NCBI GenBank assembly: GCA_016699575.1
Contig: CP064979.1
Coordinates: 434,001 to 498,000, forward strand
Source of the DNA: Flavobacteriales bacterium
GTDB taxonomy: Bacteria; Bacteroidota; Bacteroidia; Flavobacteriales_F; PHOS-HE28
Length of the DNA: 64,000 nucleotides
Direction of reading: 5' to 3'
The notes under the pieces are model-generated. The model was given only the letters and a program-made list of their open reading frames with translations. It was not told the DNA's origin and did no database searches. Shown here piece by piece: positions 1-8,311 of this stretch; the first letter of the stretch is position 1; each line of letters starts with the position of its first letter. The translations under genes and the position numbers were made by a program.

Positions 1-1896
1 GGAAAAACACTGCTGTTCACCTCGGTGCTGGTGTTCATCACCTTGCTGATCTCATACGGGCGCATCGAACTCGCGCTCATCACCTTCCTGCCCATGGCCC
101 TGGGCTGGGTATGGATCCTGGGCATCTGCGGGCTCTTCGGCATCCCGTTCAACATGGTGAACATCCTGATCTGCACGTTCATCTTCGGGCTGGGCGACGA
201 CTACTGCATCTTCACCAGCGACGGTGTGCTGGAGCGCTACAAGACGGGCAAGGACCATACGCGCGCCAATCGCGATGCCGTCATCCTCACCGGCATCACC
301 ACCTTGCTCGGCACCGGCGCGTTGCTTTTCGCGGAGCACCCGGCCCTGCGTTCCATCGCCACGCTTTCCGTGGTTGGCATGCTCTGTATCCTGGTGATCG
401 CGCTCACCGTGCAGCCGTGGCTATACCGCACGTTCATCACCGGTCGCGCCGCGAAGGGCCGATACCCGTTCACTGCGAAGAGCCTGTTCGTTTCGGTGTT
501 CGCCTTCCTCTACTTTCTGTTCGGCTGCATCCTGCTGGTGGGCCTGTTCCCGGTGCTGCGCATCATGCCGTTCAAATTGATGGCGAAGCGCAAGTTCTAC
601 GGTCGCATCATCATGCTCTTCACCCGCAGCCTCGTTTACATCATGATGAACGTGAGGAAGGACATCCGTTCGTTCCGCGCGCAGGTGGAGGAACGGCCGA
701 GCATCGTTGTTGCCAACCACGCGGGCTTCATCGACATCCTGGTGATGCTGATGGTGCACCCGCGCATGCTGATGATGACCAACCGCTGGGTGTGGAACTC
801 GCCCTTCTTCGGTGCTGTGGTACGCTTCATGGGCTTCCTGCGCAGCGAAGACACCACCGACGAGAACGTGAAGAACGCGGCCCAGGCCCTGAAGGACGGA
901 TTCTCCATCACCGTCTTCCCGGAGGGCACACGCAGCGTAACGGGCAAGCTCAACCGCTTCCACAAGGGTTCGTTCTGGCTGGCCGAGGAACTGCAGGCGC
1001 CGATGGTGCCCGTGGTTCTGCACGGGGTGGGCCACGCGATGCAGAAAGGCGACTGGCTGCTGAAGGACGCCAGCATGGCCATGCGCGCACAGCCGACAAT
1101 CGAGTGGAACGACGCGCGCTACGGCAAGGGCCACCGCGAGCGCACCAAGGCCATCAGCGCGGAGTTCAAGGCGGCGTACAACGAATTGCGGATCGAACGC
1201 GAAACGCCATGCTATTGGCGCGAGAAGCTCATCCGCACCTTCCTCTTCAAAGGCCCGGTGCTGGAATGGTACGTGCGCATCAAGAGCCGCATCGACACCG
1301 ACCTGCACGAGCGGATCCACGCGCTGGTGCCGTGCGAGGCCAGCGTGGTGGACCTGGGCTGCGGATACGGCATGCTCGGCTACCTGCTGCACTGGAGCAG
1401 CGAAGACCGAAGGATCCTGGGCGTGGACCACGATGCTGCGAAAGTCGATGTGGCGCAGAACGGCTTCTCGCGTGGCGAAGCCCTGCAGTTCGTTCAAGCC
1501 GACCTGAGCTCGTTCATCCCACCGGCCGCTGATGCGTTCATCCTGAAGGACGTGCTCCACTACATGCCCAAGGAAGAACAGGCGGTTCTCCTGAAGCGGT
1601 GCAGCGGTGCACTGAACGCCGGCGGCATGATCCTCGTCCGCGACGGGTTCGCCGATGACGACAGCGCCCACGCCCGGACACGCACCACGGAACTCTTCTC
1701 CACACGACTGTTCGGCTTCAACAAAACGAAGGGGGCGCTGCATTTCCTTCGGCGCGCCGAACTGGAGACCATGGCCGCAGCGAACGGGCTTGTGTGCGAA
1801 TGGACCGGTGACAGTGACGTGACATCCAACGAACTTGTGATCTTGCGACCCCATCCCCAACCCTTCCCCGGTGGAGAAGGGAGCTTGCGAACATGA
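1..1896 (+). CDS. MMPL exporter C-terminus fused to PlsC acyltransferase and SAM methyltransferase (5' partial)
   Basis: The frame is open from base 1, so the start lies upstream. Three modules follow each other in the visible 631 residues. First come the last membrane segments of an MMPL/RND-type exporter (about 1-190). Next is a PlsC-type acyltransferase (about 230-410) with NHAGFID, the NHx4D catalytic box, and FPEGTRS. Last is a class I SAM methyltransferase (about 440-620) with the glycine motif VDLGCGYGMLG. Exporter, acyltransferase and methyltransferase genes occur together in aryl-polyene and flexirubin clusters of Bacteroidota; that this is such a cluster is inference. The stop overlaps the next start (ATGA). 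The last dozen residues (PHPQPFPGGEGS) are low-complexity and look like a translated intergenic repeat, so the ancestral stop was probably earlier. Confidence 0.85.
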   Translation, partial: GKTLLFTSVLVFITLLISYGRIELALITFLPMALGWVWILGICGLFGIPFNMVNILICTFIFGLGDDYCIFTSDGVLERYKTGKDHTRANRDAVILTGITTLLGTGALLFAEHPALRSIATLSVVGMLCILVIALTVQPWLYRTFITGRAAKGRYPFTAKSLFVSVFAFLYFLFGCILLVGLFPVLRIMPFKLMAKRKFYGRIIMLFTRSLVYIMMNVRKDIRSFRAQVEERPSIVVANHAGFIDILVMLMVHPRMLMMTNRWVWNSPFFGAVVRFMGFLRSEDTTDENVKNAAQALKDGFSITVFPEGTRSVTGKLNRFHKGSFWLAEELQAPMVPVVLHGVGHAMQKGDWLLKDASMAMRAQPTIEWNDARYGKGHRERTKAISAEFKAAYNELRIERETPCYWREKLIRTFLFKGPVLEWYVRIKSRIDTDLHERIHALVPCEASVVDLGCGYGMLGYLLHWSSEDRRILGVDHDAAKVDVAQNGFSRGEALQFVQADLSSFIPPAADAFILKDVLHYMPKEEQAVLLKRCSGALNAGGMILVRDGFADDDSAHARTRTTELFSTRLFGFNKTKGALHFLRRAELETMAAANGLVCEWTGDSDVTSNELVILRPHPQPFPGGEGSLRT

Positions 1897-3413
1897 ACGA
1901 TCGGAAATTCGATGTGGTAGTGATAGGCGCAGGCCTTGGCGGACTGGAGGTGGCCTACACCCTGGCCAACGAGGGCATGAGCGTGTGCGTGCTGGAGAAG
2001 AACCAGCAGTTAGGCGGCAGCCTTCAGGTCTTCAGCCGCGAGAAGACCATCTTCGATACGGGCGTGCATTACATCGGTGGCCTGCTGCCCGGCCAGAACC
2101 TGCACCGCTACCTCAGCTTCTTCGGCATCATGGACAAGCTGAAGCTGCAGCGGATGGACATGGACGGGTACGACCTGTGCAGCATGGAGGGCGACCCCAA
2201 CGAGTACCCGCACGCGCAGGGCTACGACAACTTCATCCGCCGCTTGGTGGAGTACTTCCCGGCCGAGAAAGCCGGTATCACGCGCTACACCGAGGAGATC
2301 AAACGGATGTGCGGCAAGTTCCCGCTGTACAACCTGGAGGACACCGACACGCAGGAATGGAAGGATGATGATCTGGGGCTGAACGCGAAGGACTTCATCG
2401 CCACCATGGTGAAGGACCCCACGTTGCGCAACGTGCTGGGCGGCAGCAGCGCGCTCTATGCCGGCGACGGCCGCTACTCACCGTTCTACGTGCATGCCCT
2501 GGTGACGAACACGTATATCGAAAGCTCGTGGCGTTGCATTGACGGGGGCTCGCAGATCGCCAAGCACCTCACGCACAATGCGCGGGAGAAAGGTGCCACG
2601 GTGATCGCGCGCAAAGAGGTTTGCGGCTTCGACTTCCACGGCAACGACATCAGTGCGGTGCGTACCACCGATGGCGATGTGTTCGAGTGCAAGCAGGTCA
2701 TCGCGAACATCCATCCGGCCACCCTACTGGGCATGATCGGCCCGGGCCACATCCGGCCGGCCTACCGCAACCGCCTCACATCATTGCGCAACACACCGGG
2801 CAGCTTCACGGTTCACGCCGTGATGAAGCCCGGCACCTTCCCCTACCTCAACCACAACTACTACCACATGATCGGCACCGACGTGTGGGATGCGGTGCGT
2901 TACGATCGGGTGAACTACCCCAACAGCTACATGCTGAGCACGCCCAAGAGCACGCGCGGCGGCGACCATGCCGATGCCATCACCATCATGTGCTACATGG
3001 ACTACGATGAGGTGGCGCAGTGGGCTGACAGCCACAACACCATCGTGCGGCCCGGCAAGCGCGGCGATGACTACGAGGCGTTCAAGCGGAAGAAGGAGGA
3101 ACAGGTGCTGAACGTGGTGGAGCGCAAATTCCCCGGCATCAAGAGCTGCATCCAGAGCGTGCACAGCAACACGCCCCTCTCCTTCCGCGATTTCATCGGC
3201 AGCCCCGACGGCAACATGTACGGCATCATGAAGGACCACAGCGACCCGCTGCGCACCTTCATCCCGCCGCGCACCAAGATCCCGAACCTCCTGCTCACCG
3301 GCCAGAACATAAACCTGCACGGCATCCTGGGCGTTACCGTGAGCAGCATCGTCACCGCCAGCGAACTGGTGGGCAAAAGCCACCTGCTGAAGAAAGTACG
3401 CGCGGCGAGCTGA
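1893..3413 (+). CDS. FAD-dependent oxidoreductase, phytoene desaturase / retinol saturase-like
   Basis: A 506-residue protein that opens with a Rossmann dinucleotide-binding motif (GAGLGGLEVAYTLA, residues 12-25) followed by VLEKNQQLGGS, the usual FAD-binding start of the phytoene desaturase/amine oxidase superfamily. The C-terminal LLTGQNINLHGILG segment fits the second FAD contact of this family. It probably oxidises or saturates a polyene or lipid substrate at the inner membrane; the substrate cannot be read from sequence. The start codon overlaps the stop of the exporter-acyltransferase-methyltransferase gene, so the two are very likely co-translated and act in one pathway. The stop lies 3 bases from the convergent lipoprotein gene. 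Confidence 0.8.
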   Translation: MNDRKFDVVVIGAGLGGLEVAYTLANEGMSVCVLEKNQQLGGSLQVFSREKTIFDTGVHYIGGLLPGQNLHRYLSFFGIMDKLKLQRMDMDGYDLCSMEGDPNEYPHAQGYDNFIRRLVEYFPAEKAGITRYTEEIKRMCGKFPLYNLEDTDTQEWKDDDLGLNAKDFIATMVKDPTLRNVLGGSSALYAGDGRYSPFYVHALVTNTYIESSWRCIDGGSQIAKHLTHNAREKGATVIARKEVCGFDFHGNDISAVRTTDGDVFECKQVIANIHPATLLGMIGPGHIRPAYRNRLTSLRNTPGSFTVHAVMKPGTFPYLNHNYYHMIGTDVWDAVRYDRVNYPNSYMLSTPKSTRGGDHADAITIMCYMDYDEVAQWADSHNTIVRPGKRGDDYEAFKRKKEEQVLNVVERKFPGIKSCIQSVHSNTPLSFRDFIGSPDGNMYGIMKDHSDPLRTFIPPRTKIPNLLLTGQNINLHGILGVTVSSIVTASELVGKSHLLKKVRAAS

Positions 3414-3416
3414 GCG

Positions 3417-4334
3417 TTACTCCACGATGGGGATCAGGCCCCGCACACCCATATCGGTGACCACATCGAAGGCGGGCGCACCGGGCTCGTACAGGCCATC
3501 GCCGTTGTCCTGCCACTCGAAGCTGTTGTTGGTGGAGAGGGAAACCGTGATGACCACGTCCTGCGTCTCAGCTCCGGTGATGACGAGCGGTTGCGCGAAT
3601 TCCCCGGTGACCACGCACGAGCCCGCCGGGATCGGTGACGTGGAGGCCAAAGGATTCGGGACGGTGGTGGCACCTGCTGGTGCTTGACCGGTCACGGGGG
3701 CGGTGGGCACGATCGGATCGATGACCTCGAACGCCCAGAATCCCTGCAGCCTGTCGTCGTTCACCGTTACGGACTGCTGGTGCACCACGAATGAACTGAT
3801 GTAGGTGTTGTAACCGATGAACGAAGCCACGGTGCCTTCCAGGTCGTAAGTGCCCGTGCCGAACTGGGTGTCGGTGTAACGGAAGTCGATGTCGTAGTTC
3901 TGGTAGGCCAAGGACACGCGCAGCCATTCGTAGGTGCCAGCATCCAGATCGCTCAACGGCACGCTCAGGAACACCTCTCCGTCGCCCGCCTTCACGCTCT
4001 GGTTGAAGTCAATGGCGGTGGCGCCGCCAGCGCTGGTCTCGGCTGCGTGGTAAACAACAGCACCACTGCCCAAGGCCGTCCAAGCGGTCGGAGCGAACTC
4101 GACATAGTGCGCGCTCATCTTGTTGAAGCGGGGGTTTTGTGCAGCATGGCCCGCCGGAATGGTGCTGGTTTGCCCGAGGTTGTCCAAGCGCACCTGGGTG
4201 CTATCGAACTTGAACTTCAGCACGAGGTTGGGGCCGCTTGGGCCTGGCGACGGCGCAGGTGCGGGGTCCTCCTCCTTCTTGCAGGAGGTAAGCACGGCCG
4301 CTACAGCGAGGGCGGCGAGAAGGGCAGTACGCAT
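3417..4334 (-). CDS. Lipoprotein of unknown function
   Basis: 305 residues. A short positively charged start, a hydrophobic stretch and a lipobox ending at Cys18 (AAVLTSC) mark a lipoprotein, followed by a Pro/Ala/Ser-rich linker (about 19-34) typical of an outer-membrane tether. I chose the ATG at 4334 because upstream in-frame codons do not encode a signal peptide. The mature part looks like an all-beta secreted domain with many aromatic residues; I do not recognise the family. It is divergent from the MarR gene, with the palindrome at 4395-4408 between the two starts, so it could share that regulator. Confidence 0.7.
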   Translation of the reverse strand: MRTALLAALAVAAVLTSCKKEEDPAPAPSPGPSGPNLVLKFKFDSTQVRLDNLGQTSTIPAGHAAQNPRFNKMSAHYVEFAPTAWTALGSGAVVYHAAETSAGGATAIDFNQSVKAGDGEVFLSVPLSDLDAGTYEWLRVSLAYQNYDIDFRYTDTQFGTGTYDLEGTVASFIGYNTYISSFVVHQQSVTVNDDRLQGFWAFEVIDPIVPTAPVTGQAPAGATTVPNPLASTSPIPAGSCVVTGEFAQPLVITGAETQDVVITVSLSTNNSFEWQDNGDGLYEPGAPAFDVVTDMGVRGLIPIVE

Positions 4335-4394
4335 GGTAGGTGGAAGTCTGGTCCGCAAAGAACGCATGAGCCCTTGAAGAAATTTCCCACCATA

Positions 4395-4408
4395 GTATGC
4401 ATGCATAA
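4395..4408. promoter_or_regulatory. Probable MarR operator, site 1
   Basis: The core TATGCATGCATA (4396-4407) is a perfect 12-bp palindrome between the divergent lipoprotein and marR starts. Almost the same word, TATGCGTGCATA, also followed by AAC, stands in the promoter of the acyl-CoA dehydrogenase gene at 20196-20209. MarR dimers bind such palindromes; assignment to this MarR protein is inference. Confidence 0.6.
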
Positions 4409-4444
4409 CAAATGCGGATACCTTGGGGGCCAAGTCAACCGGGG

Positions 4445-4876
4445 ATGAAGCCTGAAGAGACGATCGACTTTCCGATCCGCCGTGTGTGGAGCCGGATTTC
4501 ACGCATCTACAACACCGAGGCGGCCAAGTACGGTGGCAGCATGGCCGTGGGCCAGATCCTGCTGAACATCGAGCCGGAGGGCACGCCCAGCACCAAGCTT
4601 GGTCCCAAGATGGGCATGGAGGCACGCAGCCTTGTGCGCACGTTGCAGGCCATGGAGGACGAAGGATTGATCAAGCGCATCGCCGACAAGAGCGACAAGC
4701 GCGTGGTGCGCATCCACCTCACTGCGAAGGGCAAGCAGATGCGCGACGTGAGCCGCAACACCGTGATCAGATTCAACGAGGCGGTGCAGAGCCGTTTCAC
4801 GACGGCGCAACTGAACAACTTCCGGCAGGTGATGTCGGAACTGGACCATATTCTCGAACACGAACAACTTTTCTGA
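4445..4876 (+). CDS. MarR-family transcriptional regulator of the fatty acid oxidation locus
   Basis: 143 residues with the winged-helix layout of MarR proteins: dimerisation helices at both ends, recognition-helix region around LGPKMGMEARSLVRTLQAME, and a wing with KSDKRVVRIHLTAKG. I chose the ATG at 4445 (MKPEETIDFPIRRVW) over the in-frame ATG at 4412 because the MarR fold begins there and the earlier codons look like non-conserved leader. It stands just upstream of a beta-oxidation gene, an arrangement common in Bacteroidota. A palindrome at 4395-4408 upstream of its own gene and a near-identical one before the acyl-CoA dehydrogenase gene suggest autoregulation and control of beta-oxidation, probably with an acyl-CoA as ligand (inference). 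Confidence 0.85.
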   Translation: MKPEETIDFPIRRVWSRISRIYNTEAAKYGGSMAVGQILLNIEPEGTPSTKLGPKMGMEARSLVRTLQAMEDEGLIKRIADKSDKRVVRIHLTAKGKQMRDVSRNTVIRFNEAVQSRFTTAQLNNFRQVMSELDHILEHEQLF

Positions 4877-4880
4877 TACT

Positions 4881-4972
4881 CACCACAGAGGCACAGAGGA
4901 CACCGAGAAGAACAAGATGAACACCGTTGCTCATCAATCGCATTCCTCCGTGCCCTCTGTGCCTCTGTGGTG
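4881..4972. repeat. 92-bp inverted-repeat element (MITE/REP-like)
   Basis: Perfect 19-bp inverted arms, 4881-4899 (CACCACAGAGGCACAGAGG) and 4954-4972, enclose about 54 bases. The CACAGAGGCACAGAGG word is a dispersed repeat that I know from many environmental bacterial genomes. It separates marR from the downstream beta-oxidation gene and could fold into a long hairpin in the transcript. No coding potential is evident. Confidence 0.75.
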
Positions 4973-4988
4973 AAGCATTCACACACAC

Positions 4989-7367
4989 ATGAGCAAACGA
5001 AACATCCGCAAAGTCGCCGTGCTCGGCAGCGGCGTCATGGGCAGCCGCATTGCCTGCCACTTCGCGAACACCGGCACCGAAGTGCTGCTGCTCGACATTC
5101 CAGCCAAGGAAGGTCCGCGCAACAAGATCGTGGACGACGCACTCGCCGCCGCGATCAAGAGCAGTCCGGCGCCCCTGTACGATGCACGCTTCGCCAAGCG
5201 CATCAGCACCGGCAACTTCGACGACGACCTGCCCAAGATCAAGGACTGCGACTGGATCATCGAGGTCGTGATCGAGCGGCTCGACATCAAGCAGCAACTG
5301 CTGGAGAAGGTGGAGAAGCACCGTACACCGGGCACGCTCATCACCACCAACACCAGCGGCATCCCGATCCACGCCATCAGCGCGGGCCGAAGCGACGACT
5401 TCCGCAGGCACTTCTGCGGCACGCACTTCTTCAACCCGCCGCGCTACCTGCCGCTGCTGGAGCTGATCCCCGGTCCGGACACCGACCCCGCGGTGCTCGC
5501 CTTCCTGGAGGACTACGGCCAGCGCATCCTTGGCAAGGTCACGGTGATGGCCAAGGACACGCCCGCCTTCGTGGCCAACCGCATCGGCGTGTTCGGCATC
5601 ATGGACGTGTTCCACCTCGTCACCGACATGGGCCTTACGGTGGAGGAAGTGGACCGCCTCACCGGCCCCGTGATCGGCCACCCGAAGAGCGCCACCTTCC
5701 GCACCGCCGACGTGGTGGGCCTCGACACGCTGGTGAAAGTCGCGCAGGGCGTGAAGGACAACTGCCCGCACGACGAGCGCAACAGCCTCTTCAGCATTCC
5801 GGAGTACCTGCAGCAGATGGTGGAGAAGAACATGCTCGGCAGCAAGACCGGCAAGGGCTTCTTCTTCAAGGACCGCAACTCACCCAAGGGCGAGATCCTC
5901 TCCCTCGACCTGAAGACGCTGGAGTACAAGCCACAGGTGAAGCCCAAGTTCGCCACGCTGGACGCGGCGAAAAAGGTGGATGACCTGCGCGAGCGCCTCA
6001 AACTGGTGTACAACGGCACCGACAAGGCCGGCGAATTCTACCGCCGTTCGTTCCAGGCGATGTTCGCATACGTGAGCCACCGCATCCCCGAGATCAGCGA
6101 CGAGCTGTACAAGATCGACGACGGCATGCGCGCCGGCTTCGGCTGGGAGGCGGGTCCGTTCGAGACCTGGGACGCCATCGGAGTGCAACAAGTGAAAGAT
6201 GAAATAGGAAAGCTGAAAGCTGAAAGTGGAAATGCGCTGACCATCGCGCCATGGGTGGATGAGATGCTTGCGGCTGGTCATACTTCGTTCTACAAAGTGG
6301 AGCAGGGCCAACGCCTTTACTACGATGTCGCGAGCAAGAGCTACAAGCCGGTGCCACGCGCGGAAGGCTTGATCGTTCTCAACGAATTGCCAGAAAGCAG
6401 CATCGTGTGGAAGAACAGCGCCGCCACCGTGCGTCACCTCAGCGATGGCATCCTGAGCGTGAGCTGGACGAGCAAGATGAACACCATCGGCGCGGAGGTG
6501 ATCCAGGGCCTCAACAAAGCCATCGACCTCGCCGAGCAGGGCTACAAAGGCCTGGTGGTCTACAACGACGGCGCCAACTTCAGCGCGGGCGCCAACGTGG
6601 GCATGATCTTCATGATGGCCGTGGAGCAGGAGTACGACGACCTGGAGATGGCCGTGCGCACCTTCCAGAACACCATGATGCGCATGCGCTACAGCAGCAT
6701 CCCCGTGGTGGCGGCCCCGCACCAACTGTGCCTGGGCGGCGGCACCGAGCTCTGCCTGCACGCGGACAAGGTGGTGGCGCACGCCGAGACCTACATGGGC
6801 CTGGTGGAATTCGGCGTGGGCGTGATCCCCGGCGGCGGCGGCACCAAGGAATTCGCCCTGCGCCTCGCCGACGAGCTGAAGGAGGGCGACATCCGCATCA
6901 ACGCCATGCGCGAGCGCTTCCTCACCATCGGCCAGGCCAAGGTGGCCACCAGCGGGCACGAGGCTTTCACGTTAGGCTACTTGCGTCGCGGCCAGGACGA
7001 GGTCATTGTCAGCCGCGCCCACCAGCTGGCCTACGCCAAGGCCTGCGCGCTGGAGCTGTGGAACAAGGGCTACACCAAGCCCGCACCGCGTAAGGACATC
7101 AAGGTGCTCGGCCAGGAAGGCCTCGGCATCGTGTACGTGGGCGCCAACAGCATGCTCAGCGGCAACTACATCAGCCAGCACGATGCGCTGATCAGCGAGA
7201 AGCTGGGCTATGTGCTATGCGGGGGTGACCTGAGCGAGGCTACGGAGGTCTCCGAGCAATACCTGCTGGACCTGGAGCGGAAAGCCTTCGTGGAGCTGTG
7301 TATGCAGCGGAAGACGCTCGAGAGACTTCAGTCGATCATTACTACGGGGAAAGTGTTGCGGAATTGA
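4989..7367 (+). CDS. 3-hydroxyacyl-CoA dehydrogenase / enoyl-CoA hydratase, bifunctional
   Basis: 792 residues. The N-terminal NAD-binding Rossmann fold shows GSGVMGSRIA at 13-22, followed by the 3-hydroxyacyl-CoA dehydrogenase C-terminal domains (about 190-420) and a C-terminal crotonase domain (about 440-720) with the FSAGANVG oxyanion-hole segment and GVGVIPGGGGTKE. Dehydrogenase before hydratase is the FadN-like order, opposite to E. coli FadB. It catalyses hydration of enoyl-CoA and oxidation of 3-hydroxyacyl-CoA. Thiolase and acyl-CoA dehydrogenase, usually next to it in Bacteroidota, lie 4.9 and 12.9 kb downstream here. A purine-rich GAAAG-repeat patch at about 6190-6235 interrupts the otherwise GC-rich codon use without breaking the frame. 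Confidence 0.92.
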   Translation: MSKRNIRKVAVLGSGVMGSRIACHFANTGTEVLLLDIPAKEGPRNKIVDDALAAAIKSSPAPLYDARFAKRISTGNFDDDLPKIKDCDWIIEVVIERLDIKQQLLEKVEKHRTPGTLITTNTSGIPIHAISAGRSDDFRRHFCGTHFFNPPRYLPLLELIPGPDTDPAVLAFLEDYGQRILGKVTVMAKDTPAFVANRIGVFGIMDVFHLVTDMGLTVEEVDRLTGPVIGHPKSATFRTADVVGLDTLVKVAQGVKDNCPHDERNSLFSIPEYLQQMVEKNMLGSKTGKGFFFKDRNSPKGEILSLDLKTLEYKPQVKPKFATLDAAKKVDDLRERLKLVYNGTDKAGEFYRRSFQAMFAYVSHRIPEISDELYKIDDGMRAGFGWEAGPFETWDAIGVQQVKDEIGKLKAESGNALTIAPWVDEMLAAGHTSFYKVEQGQRLYYDVASKSYKPVPRAEGLIVLNELPESSIVWKNSAATVRHLSDGILSVSWTSKMNTIGAEVIQGLNKAIDLAEQGYKGLVVYNDGANFSAGANVGMIFMMAVEQEYDDLEMAVRTFQNTMMRMRYSSIPVVAAPHQLCLGGGTELCLHADKVVAHAETYMGLVEFGVGVIPGGGGTKEFALRLADELKEGDIRINAMRERFLTIGQAKVATSGHEAFTLGYLRRGQDEVIVSRAHQLAYAKACALELWNKGYTKPAPRKDIKVLGQEGLGIVYVGANSMLSGNYISQHDALISEKLGYVLCGGDLSEATEVSEQYLLDLERKAFVELCMQRKTLERLQSIITTGKVLRN

Positions 7368-7387
7368 ACCGACAAAACGACGATCCC

Positions 7388-7882
7388 GTGTCACACGCGT
7401 TCAGCTATAAGCTCGCCAAGATGAAAGGTGGTCTTGGTCACTATGGTGAGATCACAGTGGTGGTTGAAGCTAGACTTGCGGATGAGCCGACTATTGTAGA
7501 GGCATACAGCGGAACAGGATGGGAAAGGCAAGGATATGCGCACACTATACCGGACAAGGGTTTCGATGATTGGAAATCGGCGATCCGAATGGGCATCGAA
7601 TATGCTCTTCGTCGCTTGGAGGAACAGAGCATCCGCGTTACAGTGAAAGAAGCCACTGGCTTGATCACTGACACGAACGCGACAATACTTGCCTATGCAG
7701 CGTCAAGAGCCCTCTTGGAGAATCTTCCCAACCTGGAATCTCAGACGGAAAAGGACCGATTCGAGCAGCTTGTTTTCAGCAGTTTCAACTATGAAGACAG
7801 CGCCCAATTGGACCTGGAGCAGTTCCAGTTAATAGGCCAACTCAGGCCGAAGTCACCATATAGGGTTCAGGCAAATGGCTAA
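7388..7882 (+). CDS. Stand-alone protein resembling elongation factor G domain IV
   Basis: About 164 residues from the GTG at 7388. A TTG at 7364 overlapping the previous stop (TTGA) is an alternative, and the frame stays open further back into the upstream gene. The order of features recalls EF-G domain IV: GGLGHYGEITVVVE, then a segment with IPDKGFDDWKSAIRMGIEYAL, then VTVKEATGLITDTNA and a final helix (LAYAASRALLE). No GTPase domain or other EF-G domain is present. The gene is clearly AT-richer than its neighbours and uses different codons, a sign of transfer. It may act on or mimic translation complexes, but that is only inference from the resemblance. Confidence 0.5.
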   Translation: MSHAFSYKLAKMKGGLGHYGEITVVVEARLADEPTIVEAYSGTGWERQGYAHTIPDKGFDDWKSAIRMGIEYALRRLEEQSIRVTVKEATGLITDTNATILAYAASRALLENLPNLESQTEKDRFEQLVFSSFNYEDSAQLDLEQFQLIGQLRPKSPYRVQANG

Positions 7883-7909
7883 GCATAGCCAGCAATATCA
7901 TCTCATCGG

Positions 7910-8060
7910 TTGGGGCGTGCCGGCTCGCCCTTCGGCTCCGCAGAGCCGCGCTCAGGGTCTCGCCGTCGCGCTTGGAGTTCAGCCCGGGCTCGGACCCGGG
8001 CCTACAAGTCCTCGCGCGGATTACCGCGCTGTGGGCTTTCCGCTGCAATCGCTCACGCAT
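7910..8060 (+). repeat. Intergenic repeat, copy 1
   Basis: Starts TTGGGGCGTGCC, continues with GC-rich hairpin-forming sequence, TCCTCGCGCGGATTACCG, GGGCTTTCCGCTGC and ends near GCTCACGC. The same framework recurs at 13462-13565 and, on the other strand, at 9267-9389. It fills the gap between the EF-G-IV-like gene and the zinc-ribbon gene. Confidence 0.75.
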
Positions 8061-8080
8061 GAGTGCAAGCACGTGAACCT

Positions 8081-8311
8081 ATGATTGACTTCGACCTAAA
8101 TCGAACATGGGTCTCATTCACATGTCCATCGTGTGCCTATATGGATGAAGTTCAGGTCGTGGATGTACGCTCAGAGAAGACCATATTCTGCCACAACTGT
8201 AAGTCCTCGATCCGACTCGTCGACGGTGATGCTTCCGTGCACACCGGAGTTCGCGACATCAACGACTCCATGACTGACCTATTGAATACGTTCAAAAAGC
8301 TCGGACGCTGA
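8081..8311 (+). CDS. Small zinc-ribbon protein, partner of the downstream nuclease
   Basis: 76 residues with two CxxC knuckles, CPSC (15-18) and CHNC (37-40), that form a rubredoxin-like zinc ribbon, followed by a short acidic/helical tail. The ATG at 8081 gives a compact protein; an upstream in-frame start would run into the preceding repeat. The stop shares its last base with the next start (TGATG), so it is tightly coupled to the PD-(D/E)XK nuclease gene and probably acts with it. The ribbon may bind nucleic acid or the nuclease; which one cannot be told from sequence. Base composition is AT-rich compared with the host genes. Confidence 0.65.
   Translation: MIDFDLNRTWVSFTCPSCAYMDEVQVVDVRSEKTIFCHNCKSSIRLVDGDASVHTGVRDINDSMTDLLNTFKKLGR

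Noticed and set aside
4907..4986. Short peptides from the hairpin at 4881-4972 (TTEAQRARR type)
   Set aside because: This is a translation of the dispersed inverted repeat, not a gene.
7298..7388. Upstream start for the EF-G-IV-like gene at GTG 7298
   Set aside because: It would overlap 70 bases of the hydroxyacyl-CoA dehydrogenase gene and adds residues without domain features; the GTG at 7388 or TTG at 7364 fits better.
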